From the NCBI RefSeq assembly GCF_947077775.1, contig NZ_CAMTTE010000001.1:62001-126000 (forward strand): a stretch of DNA of 64,000 bases, read 5' to 3'. The stretch is from Salinibacter pepae (GTDB lineage: Bacteria > Bacteroidota > Rhodothermia > Rhodothermales > Salinibacteraceae). Position 1 is the stretch's first letter, and every line of letters starts with the position of its first letter. Below are positions 38,473-45,134 of the stretch, one piece after another. The notes beneath the pieces are model-generated. The model was not told the DNA's origin, did no database searches, and worked only from the letters and a program-made list of their open reading frames with translations. The translations under genes and the position numbers were made by a program.

Positions 38473-38844
38473 ATGTACGAACTGATGGTTCGCCGCGACT
38501 TCGTGGCGCAGCACTATCTTACAGTCCCAAACTGTGGCCCCGAGAACGAGTGGCATTCGCACCACTTCGACGTCGAGGTCGCGTTGGAGGGAGACGAGCT
38601 CAACGAACACGGGTACCTCGTCGACATCGTGGAGGTGGAGGGGGTCCTTGAGGCCCTTGTAGACCGGTACGAAGACGCCACCCTGAATGACCTGCCCGAA
38701 TTTGAGGGGCTGAATCCCAGCATCGAGCACTTCTCCCGAATCTTCTGCACGGCCTTGACGGAGCAGCTGAATACGGGACGGTTGGAGACCGTCACCGTCA
38801 AGATCTGGGAGGACGACACCGCCTGGGCCTCCTATACGGCGTAA
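38473..38844 (+). CDS. 6-pyruvoyltetrahydropterin synthase/QueD-like protein
   Basis: The 123-residue protein has the T-fold of PTPS/QueD: MYELMVRRDFVAQHYL, then C21 and the histidine cluster WHSHHFDVEVALEG (H28, H30), giving with H14 the three zinc ligands. C21 is the usual catalytic cysteine, YLVDIVEVEGVLE is the conserved Asp-containing strand, and NPSIEHFSRIF replaces the usual P-T-x-E-N motif. It would act on a dihydroneopterin-like or related triphosphate/ribityl substrate. A normal QueD would sit with queC/queE; here the partners are GCHII, a dehydrogenase and a methyltransferase, so tetrahydropterin- or queuosine-type chemistry is not a safe label. Confidence 0.85.
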   Translation: MYELMVRRDFVAQHYLTVPNCGPENEWHSHHFDVEVALEGDELNEHGYLVDIVEVEGVLEALVDRYEDATLNDLPEFEGLNPSIEHFSRIFCTALTEQLNTGRLETVTVKIWEDDTAWASYTA

Positions 38845-38868
38845 TTTTTCTATCTGACCCTTTTGTCT

Positions 38869-39783
38869 GTGCATGCTCCGGATGCGTACCGCCTGTCCCG
38901 GTACCTAACGGCCAAAAAGTCCATTGACGGCCGCGCCCTCAATCATCGGGTGTGGTCCCGTTTCGTCGAGGAGCTGGGTGGCGTTTCGTCGCTCCGCATC
39001 TTAGAGGTCGGGGCCGGCGTTGGCGCGACCGTGGAGCGCATCGTCACTGCCCTGGACGTTCGAACGGGCCCGTCGCTCCGGTATACGCTCGTGGACCGGA
39101 ACCCGGCGGTGCTCGATACTGCGTCGTCCGAACTGCGGACGTGGGCGGAGCAACAGGGGTTCGAGGTGACCGGCCGATCCCCGCAGGTCTGGGCGGCGGA
39201 CGGCGAATCCGTCGTCCTCGAATTCGTGACGGCGGACCTGTACGACTTCGCCGCGGCGCACGATGGGGACCGATTCGACGCAATTGTCGGACAAGCGCTG
39301 TTTGATCTGCTGCGGATCCCCGACGCGATTCAGGCGCTCCGGCCGCTGCTCCGTGACCGGGGCCTGTGGTACCTGCCGATTCACTTCGACGGCGTGACGG
39401 CCTTCGAGCCGCCGCACGACTCGGGGTTGGATGGGCGCGTCGAGACGCTGTACCACGAGAGCATGACGACCGACCACGGCGACGGTCGGGCCGGTGACCA
39501 ATCGGGGCGGCGTCTCTTAACGCATCTCCGAGACGCGGGGAGCACCCTTCTTGAGGCCGGCGGATCGGACTGGATCGTGTGGCCGCAGGACGGAGACTAC
39601 CCGGCGGACGAGGCGTACTTTCTCTACCACATTCTGCACTTCATTGAAAACGAGCTTCACGGCCACCCGGCCCTCGACGATGATGCGTTTGCGGACTGGC
39701 TGTCGGATCGGCGCCGCCAGATTCACGAAGGCCGGCTTACCTACATCGCCCATCAATTGGACGTGCTGGCCCAGGCGGACTGA
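38869..39783 (+). CDS. SAM-dependent methyltransferase of the GCHII operon
   Basis: About 304 residues. Class I SAM motif I reads LRILEVGAGVGATVERI near residue 45, the acidic end of strand 2 is in YTLVDRNPAVLD, and a later FDAIVGQALFDLLRIPDAI fits motif IV. The C-terminal 60 residues (YFLYHILHFIENELHGHPAL) are unusual. Start codon is uncertain: GTG at 38869 or TTG at 38863. It is the last gene of the four-gene run, 24 bases after the PTPS-like gene, and its stop lies only six bases from the convergent integrase gene of the mobile island. Confidence 0.82.
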   Translation: MHAPDAYRLSRYLTAKKSIDGRALNHRVWSRFVEELGGVSSLRILEVGAGVGATVERIVTALDVRTGPSLRYTLVDRNPAVLDTASSELRTWAEQQGFEVTGRSPQVWAADGESVVLEFVTADLYDFAAAHDGDRFDAIVGQALFDLLRIPDAIQALRPLLRDRGLWYLPIHFDGVTAFEPPHDSGLDGRVETLYHESMTTDHGDGRAGDQSGRRLLTHLRDAGSTLLEAGGSDWIVWPQDGDYPADEAYFLYHILHFIENELHGHPALDDDAFADWLSDRRRQIHEGRLTYIAHQLDVLAQAD

Positions 39784-39789
39784 GCGCTG

Positions 39790-40875
39790 CTATCCGTTGA
39801 AGTCCGGCGCCTCGTCCACGTAGTAGGACGACGATTTTCCGGGTTGGGCGTGGAGGTACGTCTTTGTCGTCTCGATGCTCTCATGGCCCAGGGTCTCACG
39901 CACGAGCTCCAGGTCAGCTCCCTTCTGAAGGGCGTGCGATGCGTGGGCGTGTCGGAACCAGTGGGGAGATACTTCTGAGACTTTGATGGGGTCTCCATCC
40001 TCGTTGCGCTTTAAAGCCCCCTCCGCATCGGTCTTCTGGGTGAGCTTCACGCCGGCGCGGGTCGCAGCCTTCTTCACGATCCGCCAGATCTGGGTTCGGG
40101 AGACACATCCGCCTACTTGAGAGCGGAAGACCGGATCGTCGGGGGCGCCATACCCCTCCGCTTTCTCGTCGTCTCGAAGTCGGATGATGAGGCTCCACAC
40201 TTTGCTATACAGCGTGACCGCCCGGGTCTTCCCGCCCTTGCCGAAAAAGGTCACCTGGCCGCCAGACCGGCCGTTGGGGCCCTCTAAGTCTGGACGATCT
40301 TTCAGGTCGCGCCAGCGCAGATCTTCGAGGTCCGAAATGCGTCCGCCTGACGCGTAAAAGAGGCGTAGAAGGACGTGATTGCGGAGGTCCTTTTCGTCGC
40401 GGAGAATGGCCCAGAGATCGGCCTCCGAGAGAATTCGCTCGGCTCGATCGTTTCGGACCGTGGGGGTGGAGAGGGCCGCCCCGACATTATGGGCAAAGAA
40501 CCGCAACTTCGTCCCGAACGTGAAGAGACTTTTAACAGCCGACAACTTGCGTTTCCGCGAGGACCTTGCGTAGTCCTGCGACTTCAGATGTTCGCGGTAT
40601 TCCTGCAGGTGGCCTAAGGTTACGTAGCGCAATGGGAGATCGACGAAGCCTACAAACTGCTCTATGTCGCGAGAGTATTCCTCTTGGGTTTGTGCACTTT
40701 TCTCGGCGAGCCAGCGCTGGACAAGCACTTTGTCCGACTCAATCGAGCATTGTTCGTCAGTGGGAGCGTTGTAAGGGCGGTGCTCGTCATCTCGTCGAGA
40801 CACCCCCTGAATCGAACTGTTCTGAACGTTCGACGATCTGAGTTGGAGGTCCTTATCGCTGGCAGACTCGCTCAT
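39790..40875 (-). CDS. Tyrosine recombinase (integrase) 1
   Basis: The 361-residue site-specific recombinase has an N-terminal SAM-like core-binding domain (about 45-135: VLVQRWLAEKSAQTQEEYSRDIEQF) and a catalytic domain. Catalytic residues are visible: Arg in ASGGRISDLEDLRW, His-x-x-Arg in HWFRHAHASHAL, the second His in LGHESIETTKTY and the nucleophile Tyr in the TKTYLH segment. It is apparently intact. It marks the left boundary of a small island and abuts the end of the methyltransferase gene. Confidence 0.9.
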   Translation of the reverse strand: MSESASDKDLQLRSSNVQNSSIQGVSRRDDEHRPYNAPTDEQCSIESDKVLVQRWLAEKSAQTQEEYSRDIEQFVGFVDLPLRYVTLGHLQEYREHLKSQDYARSSRKRKLSAVKSLFTFGTKLRFFAHNVGAALSTPTVRNDRAERILSEADLWAILRDEKDLRNHVLLRLFYASGGRISDLEDLRWRDLKDRPDLEGPNGRSGGQVTFFGKGGKTRAVTLYSKVWSLIIRLRDDEKAEGYGAPDDPVFRSQVGGCVSRTQIWRIVKKAATRAGVKLTQKTDAEGALKRNEDGDPIKVSEVSPHWFRHAHASHALQKGADLELVRETLGHESIETTKTYLHAQPGKSSSYYVDEAPDFNG

Positions 40876-41036
40876 TGAATTGTGTGGTTAGACAGTAGAC
40901 CCGCAGAGATCGGTAATGAAGCCTGCGCTCGGCTGCATGTCCGTCAGTATAAAACAAAACGACTCGTGACCAAAAGTGCAACATAACGCCATTTATGTAC
41001 CTGTTTTGGGAAGTTCCAAAAAGAGTATTTGTTCTC
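40876..41036. other. AT-rich spacer in the mobile island
   Basis: These 161 bases between integrase 1 and the HNH gene are much richer in A and T than the flanking genome (for example AAAACAAAACG and AAAAGAGTATTTG). They contain the promoter side of integrase 1 and no recognisable gene. Confidence 0.5.
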
Positions 41037-41483
41037 CTATAGCCAGCCTTCTAACTTTGCACGGACTGTCTCTTCGCCGTGCTGATCAACAGCCTCCAGA
41101 AAAGACTCGTGCAAACGATTAAGCGTTGGGCTCACCCACTCTAAATTATCAACGCGGTTATTGGTCTTATCACCGTCAATATGGTTAACCCATCTGTGCT
41201 CATCCGAAGGAGGCTTGGGTCCGAAATGCTCCATTACGAGGCGATGGATCAATCGCGGATCCTCTTGGCCACCACCACCATCGTTCTTACTCAGGTGAAA
41301 TTGCAAGTATCCCTGCCCTTGATCAGAGGGCGAGCCAAGTCTGCCCTCATACTTCTTTGTCACTTGCTTACCCCAAGCTTCTGAATAAAAATCATGTGTT
41401 TTGGGCTCAATTCATATCTTCCCGTAGTTACTGATTTGATAATGGCCTTCGCACCCCTCAATTGGCTTCCACTTCTCTTCCAT
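41037..41483 (-). pseudogene. NUMOD4-HNH (homing-type) endonuclease gene with an in-frame stop
   Basis: Translation from the ATG at 41483 gives the NUMOD4 motif (WKPIEGCEGHYQISNYGKI), then a TGA at 41412-41414, then the same frame continues through IEPKTHDFYSEAWGKQVTKK into an HNH domain. The core is HRLVMEHFG...VNHIDGDKTNNRVDNLEWVS. NUMOD4 normally has Arg or Lys after G-R/K-I/V, so one C-to-T change of a CGA codon would create the stop. Full length would be about 148 residues, typical of small phage-type HNH endonucleases. The rest of the frame is undamaged, so the mutation is recent or the downstream GTG (MTKKYEGR) is used. DNA here is AT-rich, a sign of recent transfer. Confidence 0.8.
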
Positions 41484-41520
41484 GAAGGGATTCTGTATTA
41501 TGATTATCTTATCAGCGATA

Positions 41521-42399
41521 CTAAAAGATATCAATGTAGTCAACAGCACTGTCACTGAGCTGATTCGAATGATCCTCAGCAATACCCAAGACTGACGAGG
41601 AATCTCCGTACCGTCCATGGGCTTGAATCTGTGAGAGGCTCGCGCCGCCGTCGGCCGCAAGGCGCAGCCCGGTGCGGCGCAACATATCGATCGTAACTGA
41701 ACCCACCCCGGCGGCGATCCCAGCCCGACGGACGATCGTGTAAATCGCGTCCGCCGAAAGGGGCGCGCCGCGATTTCGATTGCTCATCGAGCGCCACAGC
41801 GGCCCGGCGGTAAGCCCAAACTGGTCTTGTACGTTGTCAATTACATCGACGACCTGATCGGGAATACGAACGTATTCCTCACCTGTGTCGCCCTGATTCA
41901 CCTCAAGAATCCAATACCGCCCAAGAGGCCGGACGTCTTCGACCGCCACGGCTGCGATTTCGCCCCGCCGCAGGGCTGCGTGGATCGTCGTCAGGATGAT
42001 TGCCTGATCGCGAAGCCCAGTCTCATCCGACGCGCCGGCCGCCTCCAGCGTGTCGCGCACCTCTAGCTTCGTAAGTGAGCGCACGGACGAGGGTGCGTCG
42101 GCCGGAGGCATCGGCTTCACGTCAGGATGGCGCGCCGGGTTGCGGTCGTGAATGCGCTCCGTCATTGCCCAGTCGAAAAATGAGCGGAGGGCCGCGAGGC
42201 GTCGACGCTGGGTGCCCGCTGCCAGGTCGAGATCATGCATAGTCTCCACAAAGGCACGAATGTCCTCATGCGTGACCGCCTGCACGAGGTCAACGGTTAT
42301 GCCCTCCGCCTGCGCAAAAAACGCCTGCAGATCGGTCCGGTATGCCCGGCGCGTCTGGGACGAAGAGAGACTGCGCAGGAACGAGTCGAGAAGCTTCAT
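41521..42399 (-). CDS. Tyrosine recombinase (integrase) 2, altered catalytic motif
   Basis: The 292-residue protein has an N-terminal core-binding domain (FLRSLSSSQTRRAYRTDLQAF, residues about 8-90) and a C-terminal catalytic domain with the first Arg in AALRRGEIAAVAVED. The HxxR box reads IDMLRRTGLRLAADGG: Asp stands where most relatives have His. The second His lies in QAHGRYGDSSS, and the only C-terminal tyrosine in place is in AVDYIDIF. It may be weakened, or belong to a divergent clade. It lies 38 bases from the HNH gene, on the same strand. Confidence 0.82.
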   Translation of the reverse strand: MKLLDSFLRSLSSSQTRRAYRTDLQAFFAQAEGITVDLVQAVTHEDIRAFVETMHDLDLAAGTQRRRLAALRSFFDWAMTERIHDRNPARHPDVKPMPPADAPSSVRSLTKLEVRDTLEAAGASDETGLRDQAIILTTIHAALRRGEIAAVAVEDVRPLGRYWILEVNQGDTGEEYVRIPDQVVDVIDNVQDQFGLTAGPLWRSMSNRNRGAPLSADAIYTIVRRAGIAAGVGSVTIDMLRRTGLRLAADGGASLSQIQAHGRYGDSSSVLGIAEDHSNQLSDSAVDYIDIF

Positions 42400-42442
42400 G
42401 CGCCTGGTTTGTGTCTGCGATAAGGCATCTTATAACAAACGC

Positions 42443-42478
42443 CTGTGTCCACAATAATTTTGTTTATCGTGTACACAG
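42443..42478. repeat. Inverted repeat upstream of integrase 2
   Basis: CTGTGTCCAC (42443-42452) is matched by GTGTACACAG (42469-42478), 9 of 10 pairs, around a 16-base AT-rich centre (AATAATTTTGTTTATC). It lies 44 bases upstream of the integrase 2 start. It could be a recombinase or regulator binding site, or the integrase promoter with a flanking operator. No T tract suits a terminator. Confidence 0.6.
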
Positions 42479-42533
42479 GGAGGCGCGGCCCCTATGTTGT
42501 AGGAGCCGCGTTGAGGGCTGATTCGGAGCGGGG

Positions 42534-43748
42534 TCAGTCGGTTTCGGTCGCGGTAACGTCCGCCTCGTAGCGGAAGATGGCCGCGACGCTGCGGCCGCCC
42601 GGCATCTCCTCCGGCGACAGAACATGTACGGCGGCCCCGCTCAAATAAGATTTGAGGGCGGCGTAGTTCAGAAGATCACCGTCTCCTGGCTCTTGCGAGT
42701 CGTGCACCCTAACCGTGTTGCTGTCGGGGTCAAATCGTCCCCAGCGGTACTGCCCCTGCGGGACGAAGAGGGTATCCACGCGCCCGTACGCGCAGGCGGG
42801 AACGATTTCGTGGAAATCGCCCGAGGCGAGCTCGGCGTTTTCGTGATACAGGTCCTCGAAGCGATCAAGCTCCTGCTGTTGCACCGCCTGCAGTACCGAC
42901 TCGACGACCGACCACGCCTCCCGGTGGAGCTCTTTCAGTTCCAGCTGCTCAGGATTTCCGGCGATGATGTCGTCGTCTACGAGGTGGGGAAAGTTATTGA
43001 CGCTCTTGTAGAGCGGCAGGTACTCGGACACCCCAGCCAGAACCAACGGCGCCTCCTCCCCACCGATAAAGTCCGTCACACTCTCGTCGATGCGACGAAA
43101 GAAGCGTTTAAGCTGATCTTTGGGCTCGCGGCTCTGGTCTTCCGACGACCCGTGGCCGTGGCGCACCTGACCCGCCTCGCCCCCATCCGGCGAGGACGGG
43201 GCCGCCTGTGTATGCGACTGAAGGCCCTGCTCGGGGGGCTCCTCGTACTGCTGGATGGCCGTCACGATATCGGAGGGAATCTCGGCGGCCTCCACTTCGC
43301 TGATGGCCTGATGCGTGCCCTGGTAGAGGCGGACGTCATTTTGGCTCAGGGCGAGCAGGTAGTAGCGGTTGTTTGACGCAATCAGTGGGAAGAGCGGCTT
43401 CAGGTGGAACCGATCCTCCACAATCGCCACCTCGTCGAACGGAAGCGGGAGGCGATAGAACTCGGACGTGTCGGTCGTCAGAAATGCCGCGAGCCCTTCA
43501 CTGAGACCGCGCCAGAAGCCGGGTCGGTCGAGAAGCTGGCGGGCCTCTCCCAGAATATTGTCGATGTCGGACTCCCGGTATTCCTGTTCGCGGAGCTGAT
43601 CCCGGACGTCACGGAGAAGATTTTTGAACCGGGTCGTGTTCTGGGACCAATCGGACCGAAACCGATGCGTGGGCATGTAGATCGAAATGCAGAGGCCGTC
43701 GTCCGACTGGGCCAGGCGCTTCAGCTCATCGCGGTTGAAGAGGTCCAT
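42534..43748 (-). CDS. Bacterial eRF1-like (baeRF) protein
   Basis: The 404-residue protein begins MDLFNRDELKRLAQ, with SIYMPTHRFRSDWSQN-TRFKNLLRDV early, as in the bacterial archaeo-eukaryotic release-factor families (baeRF), followed by YYLLALSQNDVRLYQG and a final Lys/Gly-rich-to-acidic domain (ACAYGRVDTLFVPQG). These proteins are eRF1/Pelota-like folds thought to act on stalled or hibernating ribosomes. Residues about 225-265 form an acidic low-complexity insert (PEQGLQSHTQAAPSSPDGG). The ATG at 43748 is chosen because an upstream in-frame start adds 55 basic residues unlike the family. No hibernation factor gene is nearby. Confidence 0.75.
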   Translation of the reverse strand: MDLFNRDELKRLAQSDDGLCISIYMPTHRFRSDWSQNTTRFKNLLRDVRDQLREQEYRESDIDNILGEARQLLDRPGFWRGLSEGLAAFLTTDTSEFYRLPLPFDEVAIVEDRFHLKPLFPLIASNNRYYLLALSQNDVRLYQGTHQAISEVEAAEIPSDIVTAIQQYEEPPEQGLQSHTQAAPSSPDGGEAGQVRHGHGSSEDQSREPKDQLKRFFRRIDESVTDFIGGEEAPLVLAGVSEYLPLYKSVNNFPHLVDDDIIAGNPEQLELKELHREAWSVVESVLQAVQQQELDRFEDLYHENAELASGDFHEIVPACAYGRVDTLFVPQGQYRWGRFDPDSNTVRVHDSQEPGDGDLLNYAALKSYLSGAAVHVLSPEEMPGGRSVAAIFRYEADVTATETD

Positions 43749-44040
43749 AGGAGGAGACAGGAATGATGAACAGTAAATGAGGAGGGCGGAGCTGTTTGGC
43801 GGGCGGTCAACAGCCTGTAACTTCGCGGGCCTTCGCGGCCGGGGAACGACTTGGCCGTCGCGTTCCGGGCGCAGAACGAATTTAGAAGGCGCCAAGGGGC
43901 CCATCCGAAGCATGCTCGTTTCTGCTTGCCCCTACTACAGGGCCCGCTCGGGCCATCCCCGTGAACGTTGCCCGCTGTGTCTTGGCTGAACATCTACTCA
44001 CCAAACAACTTCCGAAGTGGTTCGCGGAGGCGCCCAGAGG

Positions 44041-44691
44041 CTACGACGTGGGGTCGTCTCGAAGCACAGCCCGGACGGGAGCCGCATCGCCCCCCACAAT
44101 CTTTAGCGGGAGCGCAACCAACTCGTAGCGGCCCGGTGGGACGTCTGTCAAGACAAGTCCTTCGAGGTTCACGATGCCAGTGTCCAGCAACGCGTGATGG
44201 GCGGGCAGGTCTGTGCTATCAAGCGGATCAACGGACGGGGCGTCCGTCCCCACGAGACTGACGCCGGCGTCCGCGAGGGCATGGATGGTATCCGGGTGAA
44301 TCGGGACCACGGCGTTGGGCCACTCGTCGTCCGGGGAGACACCGCCAGATGTTTTGAACAGAACTCGTTCCGGACTGGGCCCGTCTAACTGATTGACATG
44401 CTGATTGACATGCTCCGGGCGAATCGACGGGGCGTTGGCAGTCACGTCCACGACGCGGGCAGGCCCAACAAAAGAATCGAGCGGCAGATCGTCGGTCGCT
44501 TCCCCCTGCGGCTTGACGTGAAGGGGAGCGTCGACGTGGGTGCCGGTGTGGGTGCTCAGTCGGAGGGAGCCTAGGTTGACAGACGATTCGTCCTCGTTGC
44601 GGCGAGCAGTCCAGGTCCATTGCACCTCCTGATCGCCGGGCCACACGGCCGTTGCTGGAGAGACGCTTCGGGAGATGTCGATGAGGGCCAT
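44041..44691 (-). CDS. Cyclase family protein, arylformamidase (KynB)-like
   Basis: The 216-residue metal-dependent hydrolase has the signature SPATAVWPGD near the N-terminus and the metal-binding STHTGTHVDAP (H48, H52, D54), then later DAPSVDPLDS and HHALLDTGIVNLEGL. KynB hydrolyses N-formylkynurenine in tryptophan breakdown; no other kynurenine gene is here, so the substrate is uncertain. Residues about 114-121 are a perfect duplication (HVNQHVNQ) from a 12-base tandem repeat. It is followed upstream by a small membrane-protein gene on the same strand. Confidence 0.88.
   Translation of the reverse strand: MALIDISRSVSPATAVWPGDQEVQWTWTARRNEDESSVNLGSLRLSTHTGTHVDAPLHVKPQGEATDDLPLDSFVGPARVVDVTANAPSIRPEHVNQHVNQLDGPSPERVLFKTSGGVSPDDEWPNAVVPIHPDTIHALADAGVSLVGTDAPSVDPLDSTDLPAHHALLDTGIVNLEGLVLTDVPPGRYELVALPLKIVGGDAAPVRAVLRDDPTS
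44389..44412. repeat. 12-base tandem duplication inside the cyclase gene
   Basis: CTGATTGACATG occurs twice in direct succession (44389-44400 and 44401-44412). It is in frame on the minus strand and adds HVNQ to the protein, so it is a recent, non-disruptive slippage event. Confidence 0.9.
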
Positions 44692-44706
44692 TCGGTGGAG
44701 GGAAGG

Positions 44707-44937
44707 TTACGCAGATTCGCGCTCCGGAAGATCAGGGGTCCGAACCGGCCGGTCGTGCTGGGGGCGGCGGTCCCCAGAGAATGAGGGCGGCGGCGGCGCC
44801 GGATGCCAGCGGGGCCCCCCGGGCGGCCCGCCTGACGACCCGGAGTCGTCGCTCCAAATGAAATGCCACAGGAGCGTCCCGAGGATAATCGGGCCGAAGG
44901 CAACAAAGAAGCTGAGAACCTGGTAAATCCAGTTCAT
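44707..44937 (-). CDS. Small single-helix membrane protein
   Basis: The 76-residue protein has one hydrophobic segment at about 5-24 (YQVLSFFVAFGPIILGTLLW) and a Pro/Gly-rich soluble tail ending PDLPERESA. No family is recognised. It lies 15 bases upstream of the cyclase gene, on the same strand, so it is probably translated from the same message. Start and composition are protein-like, not random GC-rich sequence. Confidence 0.6.
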   Translation of the reverse strand: MNWIYQVLSFFVAFGPIILGTLLWHFIWSDDSGSSGGPPGGPRWHPAPPPPSFSGDRRPQHDRPVRTPDLPERESA

Positions 44938-45080
44938 GGCCGGCGAGAGAACAGGTGCGGGAACAGAGCCGTGAGCGGGCGCCAGTCGTCACGTGGTATA
45001 GGAACTTCACTACGCCTTAATGTTCACGGACAAACGACACAACGGTTTCGGAAACTATCCTCTCGCACCGTGAAAATGAC

Positions 45081-45134
45081 GTGTTTGATCGTTCTCTTGT
45101 AGTGCGGTCTATTTTCCTTAGTGCGGCTATCTTT
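45081..45134 (+). promoter_or_regulatory. Leader of the carotenoid ketolase gene with paired TAGTGCGG repeats
   Basis: TAGTGCGG occurs at 45100-45107 and again at 45119-45126, 19 bases apart start to start, about two helical turns, directly before the ATG at 45135. A TTTG (45083-45087) and TATTTTCC (45110-45117) could be Bacteroidota-like -33 and -7 boxes with a 22-base gap. The repeats are placed to act as an operator. This is a proposal, not a match to a known site. Confidence 0.4.

Noticed and set aside
41412-41414. TGA in the HNH gene as selenocysteine
   Set aside because: The position is normally a basic residue and no SECIS-like hairpin follows; a nonsense mutation is simpler.
39790-42478. 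Complete prophage
   Set aside because: No capsid, terminase, portal, tail or lysis gene accompanies the integrases.
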